64,000 bases of DNA, taken from assembly GCF_921293095.1 (NCBI RefSeq), contig NC_060254.1, positions 62,418,069 to 62,482,068 of the forward strand, written 5' to 3'. Each line of letters opens with the position of its first letter. Position 1 is the first letter of the stretch. A program made the position numbers and the translations under genes. Below are positions 33,500-44,810 of the stretch, piece by piece. The notes beneath the pieces are model-generated. The model was not told the origin of the DNA and ran no database searches. It was given only the letters and a program-made list of their open reading frames with translations. The DNA comes from Ischnura elegans (lineage: Eukaryota > Arthropoda > Insecta > Odonata > Coenagrionidae).

Positions 33500-36170
33500 A
33501 GATAGCGGGATCTGCTCTCGAGACAGCATCAGCTACGCAAACTTTTCTCGAGGGAATCAATCAACAACTTATTTGAATTCTTCTTAAAAACCACCTGTAC
33601 CGTAATCTATCATGCAAAAATGAAAAACAAATCCCCACCATTTCCTGACGAAAGCTCGACACTAGCAGCGAAGCATACAGTATTTTAGAACGCACCACAG
33701 TATTTCTTCACCAATTCTTTTGGCTTACACTTAGTGAAATAAACTCAATAAAATATGCCGAAGGAAAGAGTTCCCTCTACTTTAACCTGAAATTTGCCCC
33801 CCCCCCCCAGACAAAGCTGAATCCGGGAACTTCTGAGTGAATGGTGAGTGACTTTTCACATAACTGTAGTCAGGGTACATGCAGGTATTTTCTCAAGGCT
33901 ATTTGCCGATTATTATGATGTTCTGAGAATACAAAGTTGCATCCGGAATGATTCAATATTTCAATTGGAAGCATAGTACGGTCCTAACCACATGTGAACC
34001 CGATTGGAAACCTATGTCCCAAAAGCCAAGTAATCTACCCACCAAGTCAACACTTATTTCAACACACAAAATTACTAATTTGCGATGTACTTCGTTGGAA
34101 AAGGGAAATAGCTTGAGCGTAAATACAAAAGCTGTTATATACAGCAAAGCTGACTTTTAAAGTGATAAAAACGACACTTGTTTCGCGGCTAACATCGCTT
34201 GCATCCAGTTCTCGAACTGGTGACCTAGAAAAGGGTTGTTTGTGGCGCGAAAGTTGCGTAACGTTAAGCAGCTGCTAGATGTCACAGAGAGACTTTTCCT
34301 CGTTCGCGCAACATAGAGGATATATACACCCTCTCCCATTTATTTCCCAGAACTCATTACCGATCTTCACACATCCTAGCGCGTCACGTTGCTTCCTTAC
34401 GTATAAGAAAAATGCGCAGCCCTTAAAATGGCTTTGAAAAACACAAATGTTACATTAGAGGATTCTAAAGTAATTGTTGTCACCCCTCTCGCATTAAAAT
34501 CAGATTTCGAAATCGCCCCTCGCGGCGCTACCAGTATCTCCACTTTTCACGAAGGAATACGTAACTGAGCCATTAGCCACATCATATAAACCACACATTA
34601 ACCCCATGCAAGACGATTGTCAACTAAAAAAGACAACTTCCACGACCGTTAATGGCGGAAGTCACTCTGAACGAGATACAGCTGCCTAGTGGCGCCGCCA
34701 AATAAAATGCGCGCGAAACGACAACAGATATAGCGCTTAACCGCCATGTTCTTAGGCTTCCCTTTAATGGAGTCCCATTCTTAAATAAGATGAGTTCTTC
34801 GAAAATTGAAAGCGCGTACACTCGCTGGAACGCGACTATCTCAACGAGACAATCTCGGTGCGAGACGAATCTTCCCTTTTCCGTTCAGTGAAGAGGCGGT
34901 CTCTTTTCCGCCTGACATTTGCCCCGTTTTCCTGCTACACTATCTTGGTCACGTGGTTCGGAGGTCACTCTGCTTCGAGAGGTCAGCCAGCAATCGGACT
35001 CTAGAGACCCATCCTTTCGACACAAACTTCCCACTTTCATCGAAGCTGACCTCTTTGTCACCAACTCCCACTGATTCATTGGTTCACCACCAGAATTGAA
35101 AAACGCACAATTTAATTCTTAACATCGCTCATGTTTTCATCAACTTTGAACTATTTCTTCATTAACTCTAGGCCGCTTCTTTAGCGTTAACTTTTTTTCG
35201 CAATATAAGGAAAATAAAATAAAAAAACTTTCGCAATATAACGAAAAACATACTTTCATCCAACTAAAAATCATGAAATCTTTAGCAAAATTAAATGATT
35301 TATACTAGGAACCAAGGGAAAATAGTCAGCCGATTAAATATTTTTTTAAACCACTAAGACGTTTTGTTCCACAAGTCCCGTTATCGAAACTAACTTAACG
35401 AAACTTGGGTTTCTATTATAATATATTGATAACTTCACGTAATACAAATATCTTGCATGATACGTGCCACGATGCAATAAGTAAGTCAAAATATTGCAAT
35501 GTCTTATTTAGCTATCTATAATTATACATGACGTTTAGAACCAATATTTATCCTTAAAAGGAGCAATTCGGATATAATCGGGCCAAGTGCCGTTTCCGTA
35601 TAATATAGAATAGCAAACGTTTTTATCATTTTTTTTGGTAAAGAGAATAAGCCGGCCTTAATAGCAATAAGTTTCAACTGATGTCAAAGCATCTCTAATT
35701 TTTACGGACTTAAATATTAGTATAAAAGGGAGCAATTGACTGAAGGGTTTTGAAATGCGAACTCGGAAATAAATTACAAAAAATTGCGATAAGCATTACA
35801 TAGGCTATTATGAAGGGAGGGAACATTTGAGCAAATAGATATTATACACTGAAGGTTATGAAGGCAATATCTGGGAAGGGTATTCAAACGCCCAGTATAA
35901 CTGGGGTTCAAATTGAAAACATACAGGCGAACGTACAGACAAAAAAAAAGCATGAGAACATGCGCAGGCCGCATAAAATTCTGGCGAGAGATGGTATTGA
36001 TGGTATGGCAATGAATAATTATGTACTTGAAGGTGAATTTTAAAGCAAATACGTGAAACCAAGCTGAATGGCTTGAGAACTTGACCTTGAGGAGATAGGA
36101 TGATTGCAAGATGGAAAAATTTTAAAGGAGTGAATGCGGAGAACAAAGTAATAGCAAATAAAACGTGACG
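33500..36170. other. No recognisable features
   Basis: Short frames on both strands (for example 34806-35099, 35774-36194) have no motifs and contradict each other. A poly-C run stands at 33797-33809. CpG content rises around 34150-34900, without an identifiable exon. Confidence 0.35.
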
Positions 36171-36199
36171 AGAGAAGAAGAGATGCAGCATCATGGACT

Positions 36200-36520
36200 T
36201 TCATTTGAGGCGCTGCAATGAAGAAGGTTGAGGAAGTCAGTCCTTAGAGGAGTAAGAGAGAAAAGAAGCTTCATGAAAACCTTGACAAAAAGACGGAACC
36301 ACTTCTGGGCCATATTTTGACACCTGATTGCCTGAAGAGGACAATCGTCGAGAGACAAGTAAATGACAGGAAATGAAAAGTAAGACCTTGAATAAAATAT
36401 AAGGAACAGATAAAGAAGGATATGAAAGAGAAGAAATACGTAGCTGTGAAAAGATTAGCTGATAGGAGAATTGAGTGGAGAGCTCCGCCAAACCAATCTT
36501 ATAGTATTTTTGAGTAGTGA
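36200..36520 (+). mobile_element. LINE family D 3' fragment
   Basis: GAAAACCTTGACAAAAAGACGGAACCAC..., GGACAATCGTCGAGAGACAA, AAAAGATTAGCTGATAGGAG and ATTGAGTGGAGAGCTCCGCC repeat, in order and with many changes, the 3' end at 37010-37250. It abuts the longer copy tail to head, so two LINE D insertions lie next to each other. Confidence 0.7.
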
Positions 36521-37260
36521 AACAGAGAAGGATTTAAAAAATATTCTGGATAATATGGGTAGGGTAATGGGTAAATATCAACTGAAAATAAGCACGAAGA
36601 AAACCAAGATGTTAGTATGCAGCAGAAGAGAAGAAGTTAAGACCAACATTAAAATAGGGAAGCAAAAACTGATAGAGGTGAATGAATTCAGTTATTTGGG
36701 AAGCAAGATAACTAGTGACGGGAGAAGCAAGAAAGAAATCATCAGCAGAATAGACCAGGCGAAGAGAGCATTCCACCAAAAGAGAGAAAAAAGAGGGAAA
36801 CTTAAATATGGATGTAAAGAAACAATTTATAAGAACCTACATCTGGAGTATGCTCCTATACGGAAGTGAGGCATGGTCAATGACCGCAGCGGAGAAAGCA
36901 AGGATAGAGGCCTTCGAAATGTGGTGCTACAGAAGAATGATGAAGATCAAATCGATCGACCGAGTTAGTAACGAAGAAGTTCTAAGAAGAGTAGGAGATA
37001 GGAGAAGCCTCATGAAAACCTTAACAAGAAGACGGAACAACCTTATAGGCCACATCTTGAGACATGATGGCCTGATGAAGACAATCGTCGAGGAACAAGT
37101 GGAAGGCAATAACGGAAAAGGAAGACCTCGAACAAAATAAATGGAACAAGTAAATAAGGATGTGAAATATAAGAAATACGTGGGCGTGAAAAGATTAGCT
37201 GATAGGAGAATTGAGTGGAGAGCTGCGTCAAACCAATCCTAGGATTGTTGACCAGTGATG
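36500..37260 (+). pseudogene. LINE family D reverse-transcriptase C-terminal half
   Basis: Two overlapping frames shifted by a frameshift near 36800 encode one protein region: DLKNILDNMGRVMGKYQLKI, STKKTKMLVCSR, NEFSYLGSKITSDGRSKKEI, then LLYGSEAWSMTAAEKARIEA, FEMWCYRRMMKIKSIDRVSN, EEVLRRVG and NNLIGHILRHDGL. NKTK-M and FSYLGS-I are RT thumb-proximal motifs of non-LTR elements; the YGSEAW...MWC-RR block is the classic C-terminal extension. The RT palm with the catalytic Asp pair is missing upstream. The 3' end closes with GATGATGATT microsatellite. 5'-truncated and dead. Confidence 0.8.
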
Positions 37261-37878
37261 ATGATTCAAAGAGTTGATCAGTGTCGAAGAAAACGAAAAT
37301 AAAAAACATTTCTACAGTGATCATCGAACAAATACACGTCACAAAGTCCGATATTTTTTTTCTGCTTTATTTTTATCACATTTTATAAACACTTTCACTC
37401 ACCCCAGGATGATGACGTAGTTTGGGTAAATGTGAGCTCACTTTCTACTAAGTAAGCCTCCAGGGCAAAGGTTGTACGAGAAGGTCAGGAGTGAATATCG
37501 CGCTAGGAGTTCTACGGAAAAGAATGAACTACCAGTCTAATAGGCTATGATAATGACGCAATGAATTACTAAATGAGAAACAATAGTTCTATCTGTTAAA
37601 ATGAGCAAGACAGAACTGGATTATTCCATCTGAAACCGCTAGTGAGAGCTATATGACCGCGTTACCCGGAAAGAGATTAGAGTTAAATATGAACGGATGA
37701 AAATATAATAATATAGATTATTCAAAGAGTGAATTTATTTCGGGCATTCTTAGGTAATCATCATAAAATCAATTACGCCCATTGTTCCCATAGCTAAGGC
37801 AGAAAATTACGAATGTTAATTTCGTTTTATTTGTTTTGATATAATCCATGGCGTTCGGCCACAATTTATGAAAAATAA

Positions 37879-37995
37879 AGTACATCTATGTCTAAATATT
37901 ACCCTGCAAGCCACGTACAGCGGTGTTTGGCAAGGGGTGACCCATCACTAAAATACATTAAAATTTACTTCCACGAACGTACTCTACGCAACATG
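37879..37995 (-). repeat. LINE family A 3'-tail fragment
   Basis: Reads ACATCTATGTCTAAATATTA, CCCTGCAAGCCACG, GGTGTTTGGCAAGGGGTGA. This is the reverse of the family A 3' tail (ACACCCTAGAGGTGGCTCG then TGTAGATGTAGA). Only the terminal ~110 bp remain. Confidence 0.65.
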
Positions 37996-38050
37996 TACGC
38001 TACATACTACAAAAAAGCTATGGGATTCATCTATATACTACTTAAGAAGG

Positions 38051-38105
38051 CAGGGGCGGATCCGGCATATTTTTATGGGGGGGAGGGCACAGGGGTCTGA
38101 CAGTT
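38051..38105. repeat. Possible hAT-like left end
   Basis: CAGGGGCGGATCCGGCATAT followed by poly-G resembles the CAGNGGCGGATCC terminus of the MITE at 25630. I found no partner end. Confidence 0.25.
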
Positions 38106-38510
38106 CTTCTCATATTTGAGATTAAAAACAAAATACAACAGTTACTGTAAAAAATAATCTCTTTATTTTTTATATGGCAGTTATTAATGTTAAATTAAAT
38201 TGTAGAGGCTCCGTAATACACGAAATTCTTCTACTCTCCAGTAACTATCGTCTCTTTTTTACTACACGGAGTCTGCGTTCGTAATCCTAATTCCTAAACT
38301 CCGTAATACTACACCTAATCCGTAAAAATACAAATAATAAATTGCTTCTTACGCTCATATTACAAATTACGATTATTATACAGATTGCACGGATTTTATA
38401 TCCACGAAGAAAGATATCCTGCAAGAAAAGAACAATAAAATAGCGATCTCAAATATCAATTCGAAAAAAATGGAGTACTCTCCAAATCAGCTTAGAAATT
38501 CGTCAGAATA

Positions 38511-38726
38511 ATTTCTAGCCCTATGTTTATATTTTGAATCCCTTATGCACAGCTACCCACACGAATCATAATAAGCTGTGTTAAACATGGAGTCAGCAAG
38601 CAATAAATTACGATGAATGTAGATCACGTGATTTCTAGCCCTATGTTTATTTTTTTAATACCTTATTCACACCTACCCACACGATTCATTATAAGTTGTG
38701 TTAAACACGGAGTCAGAAAGAAATAT
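38511..38726 (+). repeat. Tandem duplication of about 122 bp, second unit split by the big element
   Basis: Unit 1 (38511-38632) runs from ATTTCTAGCCCTATGTTTAT through AAACATGGAGTCAGCAAGC to ATTACGATGAATGTAGATCACGTG. Unit 2 starts at 38633 with the same words and reaches AAACACGGAGTCAGAAAGAAATAT, where the 7.39-kb element begins. Its remainder (AATACGATGATGGTAGATCACGTG) continues at 46125. Unit 1 therefore works as an in-window empty site. Confidence 0.75.
38719..38726. repeat. Target-site duplication, left copy (AGAAATAT)
   Basis: 8 bp identical to 46117-46124, immediately outside the terminal inverted repeat. Confidence 0.88.
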
Positions 38727-40032
38727 GGTTAATGTCGCTCTCGTGGGGACCACCGACGGTCAGCCGCGCTAATGAGGGTCCAACCTCGACTTCGAGCCTA
38801 ATCCGACCCTTTTCGGGGACCCGAGCTCGCGAGGGATGGACCCAAAACACCGGGAGGGCCCCCACCCATCTGAACCACGTGTAGTACATTTTGCATTTTA
38901 CAATTCTTTTAGTGCTATCTACAATTTATTGGCTTTATCGTCTTCTTGATCACACCAGGAATACGGGCGTTTTTTGATCGTCTTTCTACGATGATTTTTA
39001 AGAATTTTATCCAATCAGCGATAAAAGTCCCCTTCTGACTTGGCAACGCTGCATCCAGCAACTTGGGGGTGGGGTAGGAAAGGCCTCTCGCTCCACGCTG
39101 AACAATGGCATTCTCAATTCTGGGAAGTTCTGCGAGCCATTTCTAGGGTGTTTGGCAGGGGTGATCAATAACCAGCATGCATTTGGACTCCAACATGCAA
39201 CAAATTATACTACTATATGCTGTTAGAAATAATCCGTAGTATGTTGGCGACCGTAAGATATGGTTAACTTCGTCAGAAAAGACACTGCTTTTGAATTTGT
39301 CTAAAAGATTTAGCCTATTTTCCAATCATGAGGGTCCCAAACACTGGCAGCGTATTCCAAATCTGGTCTAACGAGGGAAAAGTAGCTAATTTCTCTCACT
39401 TTGTCGTCGCACTGTCCTAATATTCCTTTAATAAAACCCATTTTACGATTACCTTGACCGGTTATTTCTCGAATATGTTTATTCCACGATAGATCATTAT
39501 TGAGTCTAACTGCTAGATATTTCAGGGATTCAACAGTCTCTACTTGGCTCCCCCAATAATATAGCTGCGTTGTAGGACGTTATTCTTCTTCAAGAAATTC
39601 ATTACGACGCATTTTTTCCAAATTTAATTCTACATCTACATTTACATTATACCCTGCGAGCCACCTCTAGGGTGTTTGGCAGGGGGTGATCAATCACCAG
39701 CATGCATTTGGACTCCCACATGCACACCACACCGTCCAAAAAACGTCCCGTATGATAACAAACTATACTACTATATGCTGTTAGAAATAGAATATAGAAT
39801 AGAAATTCAGAAACATGCATTAAGTTTTACATAGGTTAGTAGGCTACACTACAAGTCATGCAATCTATTTACGAGTTCTATTGCTGCCGTTATAATCTCT
39901 TATTGATCGTGGAAAAAATGACATTCGGAATCTGTCTGTTCTACAATCTATCTCTCTTATTTCATTTATATGATCTGATTTTCCGTAGTACGTTGGCGTC
40001 CGCAAGATATGGTTAACTTCGTCAGAAAAGAC
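38727..40032 (+). repeat. Left 1306-bp terminal inverted repeat
   Basis: The outer 400 bp are GC-rich at the edge (CGAGCTCGCGAGGGATGGAC near 38822) and unrelated to the LINEs. From about 39145 inward are minus-strand LINE A pieces: a 3' tail, a short RT segment truncated at a stop (39325-39143), and a second 3' tail at 39640-39740. Inner edge at 40032 inside the LINE word GTCAGAAAAGAC. Confidence 0.85.
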
Positions 40033-40605
40033 ACTGCTCTTGAATTTATCTAAAAGGTTTATTCTATTTTTCAATCTACGGTCCGACAGGGATTCCCATC
40101 CGAGTTTATCTAAGAGGTCAGTTACACTAACAAGACTATCGTAACGACCTTTCACATACCTAACTTACACCATACTTCTAACTGCCAAGCATCGCACCAC
40201 GCTTGGATAGCAGCAAGGTCATTCGTTAGTTCATCTATATATATATATCTCTGCTGGGACGGATGATTTGTTACACGTCGTCTGAGGAAACATTTCCTCC
40301 AAATTTACTAATAAATTTATGCATATACTTCGATCTTCGCTCCCGTAAAGAATGAGTAACCCCGTTAAGCCTTGAGATTTTGCAGCTATAGGCAGCGATG
40401 AAGCACGGAGGAATTGCACTTCATTGCATGAAAAACAAAAGCATTCCATAGAACCTTCACCCTCATACGACGAAAAAATGCACAGAATAACACTTTCTAA
40501 GGGGTGCTAATATTACCCTAATGAGAGAAAAACCAGGAATAGTAAAGGACACAAATTAATGGGAAAAGGAATTAGAAAACATTGATTCATCACCAGCGCT
40601 GGATT
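40033..40605 (-). mobile_element. LINE A copy with internal deletion
   Basis: Read on the minus strand from 40605, the copy starts TGATGAATCAATG, matches 43226-43650 (RT palm-adjacent words SQGLTG..LL, DELTNDLAAIQA-type), then jumps after GCTTGGCAGTTAGAAG to RYVKGRYDSLVSVTDLLDKLG and LLDKFKSSVFSDEVNHILR. It continues into the left TIR with IREIDCRTDRFRMSFFPRS and the 3' tail. The central RT part is deleted. Related C-terminal residues end at 39865. Confidence 0.65.
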
Positions 40606-40634
40606 GGCCATAACTTTGTGGAATTCCGTATTTT

Positions 40635-41360
40635 TTCCAATCTACATCTACATTGACATAATACCCTACGAGCCACCTCTAGGGTGTTTGGCAGGGGGTG
40701 ATCAATCACCAGCATGCATTTGGACTCCCACATGCACACCACACCGTCCAAAAAACGTCCCGTATAATAACAAACTATACAACTATATGCTGTTAGAAAT
40801 AATAATTGAATTAAGAAACATGCATTAAGTTTTACATAGGTTAGTAGGCTACACTACAAGTCATGCAATCTATTTACGAGTTCTATTACTGCCGTTATAA
40901 TCTCTTATTGATCGTGGAAAAAAAGACATTCGGAATCTGTCTGTTCTGCAATCTATCTCTCTTATCTTATTTATATGATCTGATCTTCCGTAGTATGTTG
41001 GCGTCCGTTAGATATGGTTAACTTCGTCAGAAAAGACACTGCTTTTGAATTTGTCTAAAAGATTTAGCCTATTTTCCAATCATGAGGGTCCCAAACACTG
41101 GCAGCGTATTCCAAATGTGGTCTAACGAGGGAAAAGTAGCTAATTTCTCTCACTTTGTCGTCGCACTTTCCTAATATTCCTTTAACATAACCCATTTTAC
41201 GATTACCTTGACCGGTTATTTCTCGAATATGTTTATTCCTCGATAGATCATTATTGAGTCTAACCCCTAGATATTTCACGGATTCAACTGCCTTTAATTG
41301 GGTACCCCGAATTATATAGCTACGTTGTAGGAAGTTATTCTTCTTCCAGAAATTCATTAC
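40635..41360 (-). mobile_element. LINE A 3' part (separated half)
   Basis: The minus strand runs from a TA at 41360-41359 into ATGAATTTCTGGAAGAAG, then encodes VKYLGVRLNNDLSRNKHIRE, ITGQGNRKMGYVKGILGKC and YFSLVRPHLEYAASVWDPHD. After a shift follow SDEVNHI words and the 3' tail ending TGTAGATGTAGA near 40640. SLVRPHLEYAASVWDPH is a hallmark of CR1/jockey/L2-like RT C-termini. Its 5' half is the plus-strand segment at 43226-43668. Confidence 0.75.
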
Positions 41361-42492
41361 CGTAAACCGGGACAACTTTGCCACTTTTTTGTTCTTTTTC
41401 AACCGCATTCTTGTAAGTTCATGTACGGAAATGGTTTAAAACCATTTTAAGCCATTATTCTTGGTCTCTACTTTCAAAATTTGTGCAAAAATGACAACTT
41501 AAGTAAAAGTTTATATGTTAAAAAAATTGAAAATGTAGTTAGCAAAGATTCTATGGATCTGGGGCAACTTTGCCAACGGAGTTATATCCAGCGGAAACCT
41601 CAATAAAACAACGGAAAAATAATGTTTATTTAGAAAACTCTTAAATATAGAATGGTACTCCAAGATACCCAATGCATTGAACGTGGAATGCTATTGTCAT
41701 TCCCCTAATTTTTCTCCTTTTGGCAAGTCCCTCCAACAAGATTTTGTGTGGAGGTGCTTGGAAGTGACCAGGTGTGATTTGTCCATGGTTTCTCCAGGGG
41801 CCACATTAATTTTCCGTCTTCTTCTCTATGGCGAACTTTTGTTTGATTGTGACGACAGGATTGAAGACAGTTCAAAAATGAATCACTTACTCTTGTAGGA
41901 GTGTCATTACGATCAGTTTTCTATGCATCCGGAATTCAAGACCAAACTTCTCCGGGATTGTGTGGCACGATGTCACATTTCTCGAACCCTGATATCATGT
42001 TTGAGTTCATTTTACTTTCTTCAACCAAAGCACTGAGAATTTTTGCCAAAAGTGTTGGAAATACATTCTTTTCGATGGTTTTATAACTATTAAAGTTCCA
42101 CAATTATGGTCTGTCAGTATGGCTCTCCATTTGTTTTTTACAAGGAGCGAAGACCGAAAAATCAAAGGGTTTGACATAAATGATTGGACGATGGCGTAAG
42201 AACACAAAACGAATCAATCGTCAACCAATGGCATTAAAAGGCATTCCCCAGTCAGCACAAACTAGCACATGTTCGAGTACCTCTTCTTCCTTACCCTTTC
42301 TCAATGCCGTATGGCGCCCTGGATTCTTTGTATGGTGACACTTCACCTTACTTTCAATTGTCCTATGCGGAATATTGTACTTTTGGGCTGCTTTTCCACT
42401 GCTCAATTCATTACAAATCACTGCGGAGACAGCAAGTGGCAGCGTACTGTCATCATAATTTCGATACCTTCGGCCTCCCAACTTGGTATTAA
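41361..42492 (-). mobile_element. pogo-like DNA transposon, 3' part
   Basis: The terminus CCGTAAACCGGGACAACTTT (41361) follows a TA, the pogo/Tc1-mariner target. A second GGGGCAACTTTGCCA box lies at 41562. The coding part on the minus strand keeps the N-terminal helix-turn-helix (from 42481) and remnants of the C-terminal region (VKPFDFSVFAPCKKQMESHT, then KMNSNMISGFEKCDIVPHNP after frame changes), with the DDE core missing. It is cut at 42492, upstream of its start region. Confidence 0.7.
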
Positions 42493-42800
42493 GCGAGCCA
42501 TTTCTAGGGTGTTTGGCAGGGGGTGATCAATCACCAGCATGCATTTGGACTCCAAGATGCAGATCACAAGGTACAAAAAATGTCACGCATACTTACAAAT
42601 TATACTTCTATATGCTGCTAGAAACAACATACCCTTTCACATACCTGGCAGCTCTTCTTTGCACGCGTTCTAACTCTGTTATTAAGCCTTTTTCATGAGG
42701 GTCCCAAACACTGGCAGCGTATTCCAAATGTGGTCTAACGAGGGAAAGTAGCTAATTTCTCTCACTTTGTCGTCGCACTTCCCTAGTATTCTTTTAACAA
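42493..42800 (-). mobile_element. LINE A fragment next to the pogo break
   Basis: Plus-strand reading GAGCCATTTCTAGGGTGTTT and GGCAGGGGGTGATCAATCAC is the reversed 3' tail. Further along, CACTGGCAGCGTATTCCAAA and ACTTTGTCGTCGCACTTCCC are the reversed RT C-terminal end. It starts exactly at the pogo break point at 42492, so the junction records a rearrangement. Confidence 0.65.
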
Positions 42801-42916
42801 ATGCCTGTGAATAGCCTATTCGACAAAAGCAAATCAGAATCAACACAGCTAGTAACTATAAGCATAAAACGTCAGTTGAATCATAATTTCAAAAGAAGTC
42901 AAGCGTCTGTGATTAG

Positions 42917-43198
42917 ATGGCTGTTCCTTGCCTCCAATTTTACTATTTGCCTTACATAAGCAATTTTCCCTCCCTCCACTTTATCCCTCCCACTAGTAGG
43001 CTGCGCGCTAGGCTTAGATTGCTTGAGAAATTGAGAATGGATGTCTTTAAGAGCGACACAGAGAACATAATATTGGAGCCACACTATATTTCCAGGTCCG
43101 ACAGAAGCGATAAATTAAGAGAGATGTTTTGCCGAACGGATAGATATGGGAATTCGTTTTTCACCCAAACCATTAAGGACTTTAATGAACGCTAGTCC
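42917..43198 (+). mobile_element. LINE family B RT C-terminus
   Basis: A plus-strand frame ends RLRARLRLLEKLRMDVFKSD, TENIILEPHYISRSDRSDKL, REMFCRTDRYGNSFFTQTIK, DFNER, stop. RTDR..NSFF--TIKDFN is the usual last block before the stop in CR1/jockey/L2-type RT proteins. It is the best-preserved family B copy here, but only about 65 codons survive. Confidence 0.78.
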
Positions 43199-43225
43199 AC
43201 ACTTCGTTAGAGCACTTATTTTTTT

Positions 43226-43668
43226 TAAAGCTGATGATGAATCAATGTTTTCTAATTCCTTTTCCCATTAATTTGTGTCCTTTACTATTCCTGATTTTTC
43301 TCTCATTAGAGTAATATTAGCACTCCTTAGAAAGTGTTATACTGTTCATTTTTTCGTCGTATGAGGGTTAAGGTTCTATGGAATGATCTTGTTTTTCATT
43401 CAAGGAAGTACAATTCCTCCGTCCTTCATCGCTGCCTATAGCTGCAAAATCTCAAGGCTTAACAGGGTTGCTCATTCTTTACGGGAGCGTAGATCGAAGT
43501 ATATGCATAATTTTATTAGTAAATTTGGAGGAAATGTTTCCTCAGACGACGTGTAACAAATCATCCGTTCCAGCAGAGATATAGATGAACTAACGAATGA
43601 CCTTGCTGCTATCCAAGCGTTGTGCGATGCTTGGCAGTTAGAATTACATTTGAAAAAAATGCGTCGTA
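43226..43668 (+). mobile_element. LINE A 5' half (separated by rearrangement)
   Basis: The plus strand starts TGATGAATCAATGTTTTCTA. With frameshifts it shows RT remnants (SQGLTGLLIL, then DELTNDLAAIQALCDAWQLE, LHLKKMRR). It stops at ATGCGTCG-TA, where the pogo terminus begins. The continuation ATGAATTTCTGGAAG is found at 41358 on the other strand. Confidence 0.7.
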
Positions 43669-44806
43669 CCGTAAACAGGGACAGCTTTGCCAAGTGGGGC
43701 AACTTTGCCAGGTTTTGAAAAATATTATGTTTGGTGCCCTACTAAGTTTCCTAATTATCCGAGAGAGGGCCTATGTTTTCATCACTCAGACAAGATATTG
43801 AGTGATAGCCTTTCCACACACTTGTAGTCTTACAAGTTGTTTTCAGGTCTTTATTAGTGTTTTGTTTTTGTAGGGCCAAACTGAATATTTTTGGTAGTCT
43901 ATTTAAGTGTCTCGCCCTTCCCATTTACTCAAATGTAAGTAAAAACTTCTGGTATCGTTCAATAGAGCATATAATTTACTTTCAGAATCGCTTTAAATGG
44001 TAAAATATTTGTTGTATTTAGATTTAATAATTTAACTTGGCAATGTTGCACCAGGAAACTTGGTGGAAATGGGACAACTTTGCCAACCGACAATATTGTT
44101 ATTTCTCCACTACCAGTACACTTTTTCCTAAAGGTGCGTTTTTCATATTCGTTTTATAGGCCTTTCAAATGCCAAGACGCTTTAATACCAAGTTGGGAGG
44201 CCGAAGGTATCGAAATTATGATGACAGTACGCTGCCACTTGCTGTCTCCGCAGTGATTTGTAATGAATTGAGCAGTGGAAAAGCAGCCCAAAAGTACAAT
44301 ATTCCGCATAGGACAATTGAAAGTAAGGTGAAGTGTCACCATACAAAGAATCCAGGGCGCCATACGGCATTGAGAAAGGGTAAGGAAGAAGAGATACTCG
44401 AACATGTGCTAGTTTGTGCTGACTGGGGAATGCCTTTTAATGCCATTGGTTGACGATTGATTCGTTTTGTGTTCTTACGCCATCGTCCAATCATTTATGT
44501 CAAACCCTTTGATTTTTCGGTCTTCGCTCCTTGTAAAAAACAAATGGAGAGCCATACTGACAGACCATAATTGTGGAACTTTAATAGTTATAAAACCATC
44601 GAAAAGAATGTATTTCCAACACTTTTGGCAAAAATTCTCAGTGCTTTGGTTGAAGAAAGTAAAATGAACTCAAACATGATATCAGGGTTCGAGAAATGTG
44701 ACATCGTGCCACACAATCCCGGAGAAGTTTGGTCTTGAATTCCGGATGCATAGAAAACTGATCGTAATGACACTCCTACAAGAGTAAGTGATTCATTTTT
44801 GAACTG
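43669..44806 (+). mobile_element. pogo-like DNA transposon, 5' part
   Basis: The terminus CCGTAAACAGGGACAGCTTT lies directly after TA (43667-43668). Subterminal boxes GTGGGGCAACTTTGCCA (43696) and GGGACAACTTTGCCA (44071) follow, then the coding region from 44169. It is cut at 44806, 4 bp before the right TIR. Together with 41361-42492 it gives both ends of one non-autonomous pogo insertion with a 625-bp overlap. Confidence 0.72.
44169..44453 (+). CDS. pogo-like transposase, N-terminal helix-turn-helix domain (truncated)
   Basis: A 94-codon frame starting MPRRFNTKLGGRRYRNYDD. Residues 19-60 (AVSAVICNELSSGKAAQKYN, IPHRTIESKVK) form a psq/pogo-type helix-turn-helix with the typical AA-KY-IP--TI---V spacing, followed by ALRKGKEEEILEHVLVCADWG and MPF, the linker leading to the second helix-turn-helix in Tigger/pogo-like proteins. 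The frame then ends at a TGA after FNAIG. Sequence related to the protein's C-terminal end follows in other frames, so the catalytic DDE domain was deleted. In an intact element this domain binds the transposon ends. A near-identical inverted copy, with one codon changed (EEVLEH), sits at 42481-42221. Confidence 0.72.
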   Translation: MPRRFNTKLGGRRYRNYDDSTLPLAVSAVICNELSSGKAAQKYNIPHRTIESKVKCHHTKNPGRHTALRKGKEEEILEHVLVCADWGMPFNAIG

Positions 44807-44810
44807 AACT

